From contig JAFVQT010000028.1 of assembly GCA_017504655.1 (NCBI GenBank), forward strand, positions 1-64,000: DNA of 64,000 bases, given 5' to 3'. The notes under the pieces were generated by a model that was given only the letters and a program-made list of their open reading frames with translations, was not told the origin of the DNA and searched no databases. Source of the DNA: Clostridia bacterium (lineage in GTDB: Bacteria; Bacillota; Clostridia; Christensenellales; Borkfalkiaceae). Of the stretch, positions 44,081 to 54,495 are shown piece by piece. Each line of letters opens with the position of its first letter. Position 1 is the first letter of the stretch. A program made the position numbers and the translations under genes.

Positions 44081-44797
44081 ATGAAGGTTTCAACCATTGC
44101 AAACGAGCTCAACTCGCTTGCTTATCACGGCAGAGGAATTATAATCGGTAAAAGCGCAGACGGTAAAAAGGCAGTAACTGCATATTTCATTATGGGAAGA
44201 AGTGTAAACAGCCGTAACCGTATTTTCGTAGCCGAGGGCGAGGCAATGCGCACTAAGGCTTTCGACGAATCTAAGATGGTAGATCCTCATTTAATAATTT
44301 ACTATCCCGTAAGAGTGCTCGGTAACAAAACGATAGTTACAAACGGTGACCAAACGGACACTATTTACGGGCTTATGGACAGACAAATGACCTTTGAGCA
44401 GGCTCTCAGAACGCGTGAATTTGAAGATGACAAGCCAAACTTCACCCCGAGAATTTCGGGTATTATCCGCCGTGAGGGTGGAGATATGAATTTTGCAATG
44501 TCTATCTTAAAGAGTGCCGAGGGGGACGATAGCTCTTGCGAAAGATTTACCTACGCTTACTCAAGCCCCAAAGCAGGCAGAGCAAAGTTTATACATACCT
44601 ATAACTGTGACGGTAATCCGCTTCCTTCATTCGAGGGTGAACCAAAGACCTTAGAGCTTCCCGACGTATCAATTGACGAGCTTACCGACCTTATATGGAC
44701 AAATCTTAACGAAGACAACAAGGTTTCTCTCTTTGTAAGATATATCGATATCGCAAGTGGTGAAACTCAAACCAGAATAGTAAATAAAAACAAATAA
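44081..44797 (+). CDS. purO: IMP cyclohydrolase of the PurO type
   Basis: A 238-residue protein matching the archaeal-type IMP cyclohydrolase family (PF07826-like), which closes FAICAR to IMP. Recognisable parts are LAYHGRGIIIGKSADGK, YFIMGRSVNSRNRIF and DPHLIIYYPVR at the N-terminus, and PNFTPRISGIIRR in the middle. Most bacteria use the N-terminal domain of PurH for this step. Here the next gene encodes only the transformylase part, so the two genes together replace bifunctional PurH. It begins one base after purN. Confidence 0.85.
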   Translation: MKVSTIANELNSLAYHGRGIIIGKSADGKKAVTAYFIMGRSVNSRNRIFVAEGEAMRTKAFDESKMVDPHLIIYYPVRVLGNKTIVTNGDQTDTIYGLMDRQMTFEQALRTREFEDDKPNFTPRISGIIRREGGDMNFAMSILKSAEGDDSSCERFTYAYSSPKAGRAKFIHTYNCDGNPLPSFEGEPKTLELPDVSIDELTDLIWTNLNEDNKVSLFVRYIDIASGETQTRIVNKNK

Positions 44798-44808
44798 GGA
44801 GAGAAAAG

Positions 44809-45993
44809 ATGAAAGAATTTGCACTTAAATACGGCTGTAACCCAAATCAAAAGCCGTCGAGAATATATATGGCAGACGGAAGCGAGCTTCCCGTAGAAAT
44901 TTTAAACGGCAGACCCGGTTATATCAATTTCCTTGATGCATTCAACTCGTGGCAGCTTGTAAAAGAGCTTAAGGCTGCAACGGGCATGGTATGCGCAACA
45001 AGCTTTAAGCACGTTTCACCAACCTCTGCCGCAGTAGGCAAGGTTTTATCCGACAAGCTTAAAAAGTCTTGCTTTGTAGACGATATCGAGGGCTTGGACG
45101 ATTCTCCGCTTGCCTGTGCATACGCAAGGGCAAGAGGAACTGACAGAATGTCTTCCTTTGGCGACTGGATAGCTCTTTCAGATGAGTGTGACGTAACAAC
45201 TGCAAAGATTATCGCGCGTGAGGTTTCAGACGGTGTTATTGCTCCTGCCTACACCAAAGAGGCTTTAGAAATTCTTTGCGCAAAGAGAAAGGGTACTTAC
45301 AACGTAGTTAAAATTGATCCGGATTTTATTCCTGCCGAAATTGAAACCAAGCAGGTTTACGGTATAACCTTTGAGCAAGGCAGAAACAATTTTAAAATCG
45401 ATCACGACCTTCTTAAAAATATCGTAACGGCAAACAAGAATTTACCCGAGGATAAGGCTATCGACCTTATAATTTCGCTTATCACATTAAAATATACTCA
45501 ATCCAACTCGGTATGCTTTGCAACCGACGGACAGGCAATCGGTGTAGGTGCAGGTCAGCAGTCGAGAATTCACTGCACAAGACTTGCAGCTCAAAAGGCA
45601 GACCTTTGGCATCTTCGCATGCATGACAAGGTTTTAGGTCTTCAATTTGCTGAGGGTGTAGGCAGACCTGAAAAGAACAACATAATCGACATTTATCTTT
45701 CTGACGACTGCGACGAGGTATTGGCAGAGGGCAAGTGGCAACAGTATTTTGCCGTAAAGCCCGAAGAATTCACGAGAGAAGAAAAAGCAGCTTATCTCAA
45801 GACGATAACCGGCGTTTCTCTTGGCTCTGATGCGTTCTTCCCATTCTCAGATAATATCGAAAGAGCATTCCGCAGCGGTGTATCCTACATAGCCGAGCCC
45901 GGTGGCTCAGTCCGTGACGATTTAGTTATCAAAGCGGCTGATGACCACGATATGGTAATGGCATTTACCGGGATGCGTTTATTCCATCATTGA
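44809..45993 (+). CDS. AICAR transformylase (stand-alone, PurH C-terminal part)
   Basis: A 394-residue protein corresponding to the transformylase half of PurH, which formylates AICAR to FAICAR with 10-formyl-tetrahydrofolate. It starts with LKYGCNPNQKPSRIYM, and contains SFKHVSPTSAAVG (catalytic Lys-His) and HCTRLAAQKADLWHLR. The MGS-like IMP cyclohydrolase domain that precedes it in normal PurH (about 200 residues) is absent, and its role is taken by PurO upstream. GGAGAG precedes the ATG. The stop is followed by a cluster of three-hairpin repeats. Confidence 0.9.
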   Translation: MKEFALKYGCNPNQKPSRIYMADGSELPVEILNGRPGYINFLDAFNSWQLVKELKAATGMVCATSFKHVSPTSAAVGKVLSDKLKKSCFVDDIEGLDDSPLACAYARARGTDRMSSFGDWIALSDECDVTTAKIIAREVSDGVIAPAYTKEALEILCAKRKGTYNVVKIDPDFIPAEIETKQVYGITFEQGRNNFKIDHDLLKNIVTANKNLPEDKAIDLIISLITLKYTQSNSVCFATDGQAIGVGAGQQSRIHCTRLAAQKADLWHLRMHDKVLGLQFAEGVGRPEKNNIIDIYLSDDCDEVLAEGKWQQYFAVKPEEFTREEKAAYLKTITGVSLGSDAFFPFSDNIERAFRSGVSYIAEPGGSVRDDLVIKAADDHDMVMAFTGMRLFHH

Positions 45994-45999
45994 CCCTTA

Positions 46000-46350
46000 T
46001 ATACTTCACAAAAGTGTGTTTCTGCTTTGTTTTTCAAACCCCGATGACCACAGAGGTCTATCGTGTCTTGTAAAACAAAGCGAGCCTTCTTTTGCTTGCA
46101 TCTAAGGCTCAATGAAATCGCTTTAAACAGCAAAAACTCACGAGCCTTGGATAGCTCGTTTCTCCACCTTTAATTTAAAGGCGTATAAACGTCGCTATCC
46201 TACGTTACTGCAAGATAATTTCCGACTGGGATGACCGAAAAGGTCTATCCCATCCGTAAATTCCTTGCGAGCCTTGGCTAGCTCGTTTCTCCACTTTTAA
46301 AACACGCTTGAAATAAGTATTAAAACACTAGGGTGGAGCGTCACGCTCCC
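46000..46350. repeat. Second cluster of three-hairpin repeat elements
   Basis: Two full units (about 46000-46105 and 46181-46295) plus a lone 3' hairpin at 46141-46158 and a 3' tail of small hairpins. Unit 6: loops CAAAAG (46009-46014) and CTTTTG (46089-46094) are complementary, and GCTTTGTTTT (46024-46033) pairs with AAAACAAAGC (46072-46081). Its apex is CGAT-GACC-ACAGA-GGTC-T-ATCG. Unit 7 has AACGT/ACGTT around its 5' loop and the GACC-GAAAA-GGTC apex. The tail has GGAGCGT-C-ACGCTCC (46335-46349). It occupies most of the gap between the AICAR transformylase and glyA genes. Confidence 0.7.
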
Positions 46351-46481
46351 AACGTCACGTTGCCGTCACGCTCCATATTTATTCACCCTTAAAAGACAGT
46401 TTTAAGGGTAAATCGTTTGATAACAATGCCAACTCAAAGGGAAAATGATAGATTTTACAAATATTCCACGGGAGAATTAAT

Positions 46482-47720
46482 ATGAATTTTTTTGAAGAAC
46501 TCGAATGCTTTGATAAAGAAGTCCACGAAGCCTGCATGGCAGAGCTTAAAAGACAAAGAGATAACATTGAGCTTATTGCATCGGAAAATATCGTTTCAAA
46601 AGGCGTGCTTTTAGCTGCGGGAACGGTACTTACAAACAAGTATGCAGAAGGATTCCCCGCGCATAGATATTACGGTGGCTGTCAATGTGTAGACGTCGTT
46701 GAAAATATCGCAAGAGAAAGAGCTAAAAAGCTTTTTGGCGCTGAGCATGCAAACGTTCAGCCGCACTCGGGTGCAAGCGCAAACCTTGCAGTATGCTTTG
46801 CTTTTTTAAATCCGGGCGACACCATTATGGGCTTAAGCTTAGCGCACGGCGGTCACTTGACTCACGGCTCCCCCGTTAATATTTCAGGTAAATATTTCAA
46901 TATTGTTCCTTATGAGGTAAACGGCGACAGTGAGGTTTTAGACTACGAAGAAATGAGAAGGGTAGCAATTGAAAATAAGCCCAAGCTCATTATTGCAGGC
47001 GCAAGCGCATATTCAAGAACAATCGACTTTGCAAAGATAAGAGAGATTGCAGACGAGGTCGGCGCCTACTATATGGTAGATATGGCGCATATTGCAGGTC
47101 TTGTGGCGGCAGGGCTTCATCCAAGTCCAGTTCCTTATGCAGACGTTGTAACGACTACGACTCATAAGACGTTGAGAGGACCAAGAGGCGGTCTTATCCT
47201 TTGCAAGGAAAAGTTTGCAAAGCAAATAGATAAAGCAGTTTTCCCCGGCACTCAGGGCGGACCTTTAATGCACATAATCGCAGCAAAGGCAGTTGCCTTT
47301 GGCGAGGCTTTAACCGAGGAATTTAAGGAATATCAAAAGCAAATAGTAAAAAATGCGGCTGCCCTTTGCGAGGCTATGAAGGAGGAGGGCTTCAGAATAG
47401 TTTCGGGCGGTACGGACAATCACCTTATGCTTGTTGACCTTCGCAATTTTGGTGTTACAGGCAAGGACTACGAAAAGATGCTTGACGAGGTACACATAAC
47501 GGCAAACAAAAACACTATTCCAAACGACCCTCAATCTCCGTTTGTAACGAGTGGCTTAAGAATAGGTACTCCTGCAGTTACCTCAAGAGGCTTTAAAGAG
47601 CCCGAGATGAAGCTTATCGCAAGATGGCTCAAGCTCATTGCAGAGGATTTCGAGGGCAACAGAGAAAGGGTTACTCAAGAGGTTGCCGAGCTTTGTAAAA
47701 AATTCCCCATATACGCTTAA
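46482..47720 (+). CDS. glyA: Serine hydroxymethyltransferase
   Basis: A 412-residue PLP enzyme that converts serine and tetrahydrofolate to glycine and 5,10-methylene-tetrahydrofolate. The cofactor lysine is in [14 protein letters not shown], with [10 protein letters not shown] near the start and [11 protein letters not shown] next. Its products feed the GAR and formyl-transfer steps encoded around it. GGGAG precedes the ATG. It starts about 100 bp after the repeat cluster; no separate promoter is obvious there, although read-through from the ZTP transcript is plausible. Confidence 0.95.
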   Translation: MNFFEELECFDKEVHEACMAELKRQRDNIELIASENIVSKGVLLAAGTVLTNKYAEGFPAHRYYGGCQCVDVVENIARERAKKLFGAEHANVQPHSGASANLAVCFAFLNPGDTIMGLSLAHGGHLTHGSPVNISGKYFNIVPYEVNGDSEVLDYEEMRRVAIENKPKLIIAGASAYSRTIDFAKIREIADEVGAYYMVDMAHIAGLVAAGLHPSPVPYADVVTTTTHKTLRGPRGGLILCKEKFAKQIDKAVFPGTQGGPLMHIIAAKAVAFGEALTEEFKEYQKQIVKNAAALCEAMKEEGFRIVSGGTDNHLMLVDLRNFGVTGKDYEKMLDEVHITANKNTIPNDPQSPFVTSGLRIGTPAVTSRGFKEPEMKLIARWLKLIAEDFEGNRERVTQEVAELCKKFPIYA

Positions 47721-47732
47721 AGGAGAAAAGCA

Positions 47733-49007
47733 TTGAAAATACTCGTAATTGGCGGTGGCGGCAGAGAGCACGCCGTTATAAAAGCTTTAAAAAAGAATAA
47801 TAAAATAGAAAAAATTTACGCAGCTCCCGGCAACGGTGGAATATCCTCCGATGCCGAGTGTGTAAATATCGGCGCAAAGGATATTGATAAAATTGTAGAA
47901 TTTGCAGTAGAAAATAAAATCGATTATGCGGTGGTAACACCCGATGACCCACTTGTTTTGGGTGCGGTTGACGCTTTAAACGCAAAGGGTATACCGTGCT
48001 TTGGGCCGAGTAAATCGGCTGCGATAATCGAGGGTAGCAAGGCTTTTTCAAAGGAGCTTATGAAAAAGTACAATATCCCTACGGCGACCTACGAGATATT
48101 CGGCGACGAGGATAAAGCTATAGAATATTTAAAGACTCAGAAATTCCCAATCGTTATAAAGGCAGACGGATTAGCGCTTGGTAAAGGCGTAATCATTGCT
48201 AAAACCTACGCCGAAGCAATAGATGCGGTTAAGTCTATGATGAGTGATAAGGTTTTCGGCGCAAGTGGCGATAACGTTGTTATAGAGGAGTTTTTGACCG
48301 GACCTGAGGTTTCCGTGCTTGCCTTTACAGACGGCAAAACCGTTGTTCCGATGGTTTCTTCAATGGACCATAAAAGAGCAAAGGACGGTGACGAGGGCTT
48401 AAATACGGGCGGTATGGGAACGGTTGCCCCCAATCCGTATTATACCGAGGACATAGCAAGGATTTGTGAGGAAAAGATTTTCCTTCCTACCGTAAACGCT
48501 ATGAACGCCGAGGGAAGAACCTTTAAGGGTTGCTTGTATTTCGGACTTATGATAACTTCCGACGGACCTAAGGTTATAGAGTATAACTGCCGTTTCGGGG
48601 ATCCCGAAACACAGGTAGTGCTTCCGCTTTTGGAAAGTGATTTATTAACGGTTATGCAAGCCGTAACCGAAGAAAGACTTTCCGAGGTTGAGGTTAAATT
48701 CAGCAAAAAGAGTGCTTGCTGTATAATAATGGCGTCGGACGGATATCCGTCGGCTTACGGCAAGGGCTACGAGATAGATATTCCAAGCGAGGTAGAGTCG
48801 TCCGTTTACGTTGCGGGTGCAAGCTTAAAGGGCGAAAAGCTCGTTACGAGCGGTGGCAGAGTGCTTGGAGTTACGGCGGTGGAGAACGATTTGCAAACTG
48901 CAATTTCTTCGGCGTACAAAAAGGTTGAAAAAATTTCATTCGCAAACGCATTTTACCGCAAGGATATAGGGCAAAGGGCTCTCAAGGCTCTTACGGAGGA
49001 CAAATAA
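47733..49007 (+). CDS. purD: Phosphoribosylamine-glycine ligase
   Basis: A 424-residue ATP-grasp enzyme that joins phosphoribosylamine and glycine to give GAR. It starts with TTG after AAAGGAGAAA; the frame begins KILVIGGGGREHAVI, the family hallmark. GPSKSAAIIEGSKAFSK, NTGGMGTVAP and YNCRFGDPETQV follow in order. It is 12 bp after glyA, which supplies its glycine. Its stop shares one base with the purL ATG. Confidence 0.94.
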   Translation: MKILVIGGGGREHAVIKALKKNNKIEKIYAAPGNGGISSDAECVNIGAKDIDKIVEFAVENKIDYAVVTPDDPLVLGAVDALNAKGIPCFGPSKSAAIIEGSKAFSKELMKKYNIPTATYEIFGDEDKAIEYLKTQKFPIVIKADGLALGKGVIIAKTYAEAIDAVKSMMSDKVFGASGDNVVIEEFLTGPEVSVLAFTDGKTVVPMVSSMDHKRAKDGDEGLNTGGMGTVAPNPYYTEDIARICEEKIFLPTVNAMNAEGRTFKGCLYFGLMITSDGPKVIEYNCRFGDPETQVVLPLLESDLLTVMQAVTEERLSEVEVKFSKKSACCIIMASDGYPSAYGKGYEIDIPSEVESSVYVAGASLKGEKLVTSGGRVLGVTAVENDLQTAISSAYKKVEKISFANAFYRKDIGQRALKALTEDK

Positions 49008-52000
49008 TGGTATACAGAATATTCGTTGAAAAGAAGGACGGGCTTGCGCACGAGGCAAATGCTCTTTTAAACGAGCTTACCAATTTAGTTGGCATCAAGG
49101 GCTTAAAAAGTGTAAGAATTTTAAACCGTTACGATGCCGAGCGTATATCGGAAGAGGTTTTTAATCAGTCGGTAAATACCGTATTTTCCGAGCCTCAGTT
49201 AGACGCTGTAACCGCAAATCCCGATTTTAAGGGTGACGCAGTATTTGCAGTAGAATATCTTCCCGGTCAATTTGACCAAAGGGCAGACAGCGCCGCGCAG
49301 TGTATTCAAATTGCATCGCTTGGCGAAAGACCTATTATCCGTTCTGCAAAGGTTTACGTTTTAGGTGGTGAGCTTTCTTCGGCAGACGTTGAAGAGATAA
49401 AAAAATACGTTATCAATCCCGTTGAGGCAAGAGAGGCATCTATGCAAAAGCCCGAAACGTTGGTTGCCGTTTACGACATTCCCGAAACGGTTGCTGTTTT
49501 AGACGGCTTTATTGAATTAGACGAAAACGGCCTTGCCGAGTTTATCAAGAAAAACGGCTTGGCTATGGATATAGACGATATTAAATTCTGTCAGAAATAC
49601 TTTATTTCGGAAAAGAGAAATCCAACCATTACCGAAATTAAAATGATTGACACCTATTGGTCTGACCACTGCAGACACACGACATTCTTAACGACTATCG
49701 ATAGCGTTAAGTTCGAGGACGAGCTTTTGGAAAAGACCTATAACGAATATTTAAACGCGAGAAAGGAGCTTGGCAGAACAAAGCCCGTAAACCTTATGGA
49801 CGTTGCTACTCTTGCGGTTAAATATCTTAAAAAGCACGGCAAATTAGACAAGCTTGACGAGTCTGAAGAAATAAACGCTTGTACTGTAAAAATTGAGGTT
49901 GAAGCAGATGGCAAAAAAGAGCCTTGGCTTTTACTTTTCAAAAACGAAACTCACAACCACCCAACGGAGATAGAGCCGTTCGGTGGCGCAGCAACCTGTA
50001 TAGGAGGAGCAATACGTGACCCACTTTCGGGCAGGTCGTACGTATACGCGGCTATGCGTGTTACAGGCGCAGCCAATCCTTTAAAGCCTATTGATGAAAC
50101 CATCAAGGGCAAGCTCCCTCAAAGAAAAATCGTTCAGACAGCAGCTGCAGGCTATTCGTCATACGGTAACCAAATCGGTCTTGCAACCGGTATGGTAAAC
50201 GAGCTTTATCACGACGGCTACGCTGCAAAGCGTATGGAAATCGGTGCAGTTATTGCAGCAGCTCCTCAAGAAAACGTTAGAAGAGAAAGACCGGAAGACG
50301 GAGATATCGTTATTCTTCTTGGCGGAAGAACGGGCAGAGACGGATGCGGCGGTGCAACGGGCTCGTCTAAAAAGCATACCGTTCAATCGCTTGAAACCTG
50401 CGGTGCAGAGGTTCAAAAGGGTAACGCACCTGAAGAGAGAAAGCTTCAAAGGCTTTTCAGAAACGAGGAGGCAAGCAAGCTTATCAAGCGTTGTAACGAC
50501 TTTGGCGCAGGCGGTGTATCTGTAGCGGTAGGCGAGCTTGCGGACGGATTAGATATCAACCTTAACGCAGTTCCTAAAAAATACGAGGGCTTAGACGGTA
50601 CTGAGCTTGCTATAAGCGAATCTCAGGAGCGTATGGCAGTAGTGGTTGAGGCAAAGGACGTAGAGAGATTTATGGAGCTTGCCTTAACTGAAAACTTGGA
50701 GGCTACGGTTGTTGCTAAGGTTACCGAAGAACCAAGACTCAGAATGCATTGGAACGGTAAAACCATAGTAGATATTTCAAGAGAATTCTTAAATTCAAAC
50801 GGTGCAGAAAAGCATATAGATATAGCTCCTAAAAAGCCCGAGTGCTTTAAAAAGCCAATTCCCGAAAGCTTTGTTGACGGCTACAAGGCGCTAGCAGGCG
50901 ACCTTAACGTTTGTTCTACGAGAGGGCTTTCGGAGAGATTTGACTCGACCATCGGCGCAGGCACAGTTTTGATGCCTTTCGGTGGTAAAAATCAACTTAC
51001 TCCAATTCAAGCTATGGTGCATAAAATCTCTATGGAGAAAAAGCACACAGACGACTGTTCATATATGGCGTGGGGCTACAACCCATTTATCGCAGAAAAG
51101 AGCCCATATCACAGCGCATATCTTGCAGTAGTAGAAAGCGTTGCAAAGATGGTTGCTACGGGTGCGGAATTTAAAGACGTTTACTTAACCTTCCAGGAGT
51201 ATTTTGAAAAGCCAAATAAAGACGGCGCAAGATGGGGTAAGCCTCTTTCTGCACTTCTCGGTGCATTCAAGGCTCAGCTCGATTACGGCATAGGCGCAAT
51301 CGGCGGAAAGGATTCTATGAGCGGTTCGTTTGAGGATTTAGACGTTCCGCCGACACTCGTGTCGTTTGCCGTCACTACGGGTAAAACCGACGACGTTATT
51401 TCAAACGATTTCAAAAAAGCGGGTAGCAAGGTATATCTTGTATCTCCCGAAATTGACGAAAACGGACTTCCCGTTGCAGATAGCGTTATTGCAAACTTCA
51501 ACAAGCTCACGTCTTGGATGAGAGCAGGCAAGGTTCTTTCTTGTTGGACTCCTACCTACGGTGGCGTTGCAGAGGGCGTTTTAAAAATGTGCTTAGGCAA
51601 CGGCTTGGGCTTTGAGTACGAGGACATTTCAAATGAAAAGGTGTTCGGCTACAACTACGGCGCGTTTATAATTGAAGCGAGCGATAATTTAGATGCTGAG
51701 CTTTTAGGTACTGTAAAGGCTGATGCAAATATTATAAAGGGCGGACAATCGGTTAGCCTTGCAGAGCTTAGCAAAGCTTACGAGCAAAAGCTTGAAAGCG
51801 TATTTCCCGTCAAAGAAAACGGCGGTAAGATTTTAGAAAATTTCTCGTACGAGGCAAAAGAGAGAGTTGCTCCTGCAATTAAGGTTGCAAGGCCCAAGGT
51901 GCTTATCCCCGTATTCCCGGGTACAAACTGTGAGTTTGATACTGCAAAGGTAATGGAGGATGCGGGCGCGAAAGCTGAAATTTTTGTAATAAACAACTTA

Positions 52001-52690
52001 ACTCAAGACGGAATTCAAAGAAGTGTAGAGGAGTTTTCTCAAAAGCTCGCTACCTCTCAAATGGTATTCGTTCCGGGTGGATTCTCGGGTGGCGACGAGC
52101 CGGACGGTTCGGGTAAGTTTATAATGGCTTTCTTCAGAAATGCTCAGGTAAAAGAGGAAATAGAGAGATTGCTCGGCAGAAGAGACGGTCTTATGGCAGG
52201 TATTTGCAACGGATTCCAAGCTCTCGTTAAGCTCGGCTTAGTGCCTTTCGGCAAGATAGTAGAGCCAAACGAAAGCAATCCTACGCTTACTTACAACACT
52301 ATTTCCCGTCACCAATCAAAGCTCGTCAGAATAAGAATTGCATCTAACAAATCCCCATGGCTTTCGGCAACTAACGTGGGCGACGTTTTCACAGTTCCCA
52401 TTTCTCACGGCGAGGGTAGATTCTTAGCCGATGAAAAGACGGTACGTCTTTTGGCTGCAAACGGTCAGATTGCAACTCAATACGTTGATTTTAACGGAAA
52501 CGCAACCTCGGATATAAGGTTTAATCCTAACGATTCGGTTTATGCAATCGAGGGTATAACCTCTCCTGACGGCAGAGTGTTCGGCAAGATGGGACACAGC
52601 GAAAGAATAGGAAGAAATCTTTATAAAAACGTTATCGGCGAGTATGATATGAAGATGTTTGAAAGTGCAGTATCGTACTTTAAAAAGTAA
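49007..52690 (+). CDS. purL: FGAM synthase, single-chain with glutaminase domain
   Basis: A 1227-residue formylglycinamidine ribonucleotide synthase in which synthetase and glutaminase are fused. The N- and middle parts have YWSDHCRHTTF, LLFKNETHNHPTEIEPFGG and GGRTGRDGCGGATGSS. The C-terminal class I amidotransferase domain has PGTNCEFDTA, LMAGICNGFQ with the catalytic Cys, and SHGEGRF with the His-x-Glu. Length and fused form match the clostridial large PurL type, so separate PurS and PurQ are not needed. Unlike PurF and GuaA here, it keeps a complete glutaminase. Confidence 0.95.
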   Translation: MVYRIFVEKKDGLAHEANALLNELTNLVGIKGLKSVRILNRYDAERISEEVFNQSVNTVFSEPQLDAVTANPDFKGDAVFAVEYLPGQFDQRADSAAQCIQIASLGERPIIRSAKVYVLGGELSSADVEEIKKYVINPVEAREASMQKPETLVAVYDIPETVAVLDGFIELDENGLAEFIKKNGLAMDIDDIKFCQKYFISEKRNPTITEIKMIDTYWSDHCRHTTFLTTIDSVKFEDELLEKTYNEYLNARKELGRTKPVNLMDVATLAVKYLKKHGKLDKLDESEEINACTVKIEVEADGKKEPWLLLFKNETHNHPTEIEPFGGAATCIGGAIRDPLSGRSYVYAAMRVTGAANPLKPIDETIKGKLPQRKIVQTAAAGYSSYGNQIGLATGMVNELYHDGYAAKRMEIGAVIAAAPQENVRRERPEDGDIVILLGGRTGRDGCGGATGSSKKHTVQSLETCGAEVQKGNAPEERKLQRLFRNEEASKLIKRCNDFGAGGVSVAVGELADGLDINLNAVPKKYEGLDGTELAISESQERMAVVVEAKDVERFMELALTENLEATVVAKVTEEPRLRMHWNGKTIVDISREFLNSNGAEKHIDIAPKKPECFKKPIPESFVDGYKALAGDLNVCSTRGLSERFDSTIGAGTVLMPFGGKNQLTPIQAMVHKISMEKKHTDDCSYMAWGYNPFIAEKSPYHSAYLAVVESVAKMVATGAEFKDVYLTFQEYFEKPNKDGARWGKPLSALLGAFKAQLDYGIGAIGGKDSMSGSFEDLDVPPTLVSFAVTTGKTDDVISNDFKKAGSKVYLVSPEIDENGLPVADSVIANFNKLTSWMRAGKVLSCWTPTYGGVAEGVLKMCLGNGLGFEYEDISNEKVFGYNYGAFIIEASDNLDAELLGTVKADANIIKGGQSVSLAELSKAYEQKLESVFPVKENGGKILENFSYEAKERVAPAIKVARPKVLIPVFPGTNCEFDTAKVMEDAGAKAEIFVINNLTQDGIQRSVEEFSQKLATSQMVFVPGGFSGGDEPDGSGKFIMAFFRNAQVKEEIERLLGRRDGLMAGICNGFQALVKLGLVPFGKIVEPNESNPTLTYNTISRHQSKLVRIRIASNKSPWLSATNVGDVFTVPISHGEGRFLADEKTVRLLAANGQIATQYVDFNGNATSDIRFNPNDSVYAIEGITSPDGRVFGKMGHSERIGRNLYKNVIGEYDMKMFESAVSYFKK

Positions 52691-52744
52691 GCGCGATAAA
52701 AATATAAGAGCTAATTAACATAATAAATTTAGGAGAAAATACAA

Positions 52745-54418
52745 ATGGCATATTTAAGCGATATTGAAATTGCTCAGGCAACCCCAATGAAGCCTATTAC
52801 CGAAATTGCAAAGGTAGTGGGTATTCACGACGATTACCTTGAACCGTACGGTAAATATAAGGCTAAAATTGACTATAACGTTCTCGGTACAACCGGAAGA
52901 AAAAACGGCAAGCTCGTGCTTGTTACCGCAATCACCCCAACTCCCGCGGGCGAAGGTAAAACCACCACGACCATAGGCCTTGCCGACGGACTCAGAAAAA
53001 TCGGCAAAAACTCTGTCGTAGCACTTCGCGAGCCCTCTTTAGGCCCTGTTTTCGGTGTTAAAGGCGGTGCGGCAGGCGGTGGATACGCGCAGGTTGTTCC
53101 TATGGAGGATATTAACCTTCACTTTACCGGTGACTTCCACGCAATCGGCGCAGCAAATAACCTTTTGGCTGCAATGCTTGACAATCATATTTATCAAGGC
53201 AATAAGTTAAACATCGACCCAAGAAGAATTACTTGGAGAAGATGCGTTGACATGAACGACCGTCAGCTTCGTTTCGTAACCGACGGTCTTGGCGGAAGAG
53301 TAAACGGTGTTCCCCGTGAGGACGGCTACGATATTACCGTAGCATCAGAAATTATGGCAGTATTCTGCCTCGCAAGCGATATCGATGACTTAAAGGCAAG
53401 ACTTTCAAGAATCGTAGTAGGATATACCTATGACGAAAAGCCGGTAACGGCAGGTCAGCTTAACGCCGTTGGTGCGATGGCTGCTCTTTTAAAGGATGCT
53501 TTAAAGCCAAACCTCGTTCAGACGTTAGAGGGTACTCCTGCGTTTGTTCACGGTGGACCTTTTGCTAATATTGCGCACGGCTGTAACTCCGTTATAGCTA
53601 CTAAGATGGCTATGGAATTTGGCGACTACGCCATTACCGAGGCGGGCTTTGGTGCTGACCTTGGTGCAGAAAAATTCCTTGATATCAAGTGCAGATACGC
53701 AGGTCTTACCCCTGATGCAGTAGTTATGGTTGCTACGGTCAGAGCATTAAAGATGCACGGCGGAATGCTTAAAACCGAGCTTAATAACGAAAATCTCGAG
53801 GCTCTTGAAAAGGGTATTCCAAACCTTCTCCGTCACGTATCTAACATTAAAAACGTATACAAGCTTCCATGCGTGGTTGCCGTTAACAGATTCCCAACCG
53901 ATACGGATGCAGAAATCAATCTTGTTATCGAAAAATGCAAGACTCTCGGCGTAAACGTAGTGTTATCGACTGTTTGGGCTGACGGTGGCGAGGGCGGTAA
54001 GGCTATGGCTGAGGCCGTTGTTAAGCTTTGCGAAGAACCTAAGGATTTCACCTTCAGCTACGAGCTTGATGAAACAATCGAAAAGAAAATCGAAAACGTT
54101 GTAACTAAGGTTTACGGTGGTGTAGGCGTAAACTTCACGCCAATTGCTAAAAAGCAAATTGCAACCTTAAAGGAGCTTGGTTACGATAAAATTCCCGTTT
54201 GTATGGCTAAAACTCAATACAGCTTCTCGGACGACCCTGTAAAGATTGGTGCGCCCGAGGGGTTCGTTGTTACCGTAAGAAACGTAAAGGTTTCTGCAGG
54301 CGCAGGCTTTATCGTTGTCTTGACGGGTGATATAATGACTATGCCGGGTCTTCCAAAGGTTCCTGCTGCCGAAAGGATTGACGTAGATTCCAGCGGTAAG
54401 ATTTCGGGCTTGTTCTAA
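52745..54418 (+). CDS. fhs: Formate-tetrahydrofolate ligase
   Basis: A 557-residue enzyme making 10-formyl-tetrahydrofolate from formate, THF and ATP. The ATP-binding loop [16 protein letters not shown] is at about residues 64-79, and [22 protein letters not shown] follows in part. It supplies formyl groups to PurN and the AICAR transformylase, and fits a ZTP-controlled regulon, since ZTP signals low 10-formyl-THF. AGGAGA precedes the ATG, 54 bp after purL. A hairpin terminator lies just after its stop. Confidence 0.95.
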   Translation: MAYLSDIEIAQATPMKPITEIAKVVGIHDDYLEPYGKYKAKIDYNVLGTTGRKNGKLVLVTAITPTPAGEGKTTTTIGLADGLRKIGKNSVVALREPSLGPVFGVKGGAAGGGYAQVVPMEDINLHFTGDFHAIGAANNLLAAMLDNHIYQGNKLNIDPRRITWRRCVDMNDRQLRFVTDGLGGRVNGVPREDGYDITVASEIMAVFCLASDIDDLKARLSRIVVGYTYDEKPVTAGQLNAVGAMAALLKDALKPNLVQTLEGTPAFVHGGPFANIAHGCNSVIATKMAMEFGDYAITEAGFGADLGAEKFLDIKCRYAGLTPDAVVMVATVRALKMHGGMLKTELNNENLEALEKGIPNLLRHVSNIKNVYKLPCVVAVNRFPTDTDAEINLVIEKCKTLGVNVVLSTVWADGGEGGKAMAEAVVKLCEEPKDFTFSYELDETIEKKIENVVTKVYGGVGVNFTPIAKKQIATLKELGYDKIPVCMAKTQYSFSDDPVKIGAPEGFVVTVRNVKVSAGAGFIVVLTGDIMTMPGLPKVPAAERIDVDSSGKISGLF

Positions 54419-54427
54419 AGACTAAAA

Positions 54428-54461
54428 AGACAAGTGCCTTTTTAAGGTACTTGTCTCTTTG
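54428..54461 (+). terminator. Terminator-like hairpin after fhs
   Basis: AGACAAGT-G-CCTT (54428-54440) pairs with AAGG-T-ACTTGTCT (54444-54456), followed by a moderate T-rich tract (CTTTGCTTGTTTTG). It may partially separate guaBA from the upstream genes. No strong promoter is seen between it and guaB. Confidence 0.7.
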
Positions 54462-54495
54462 CTTGTTTTGATTACATTAAAAGGAGAAAATTCAC

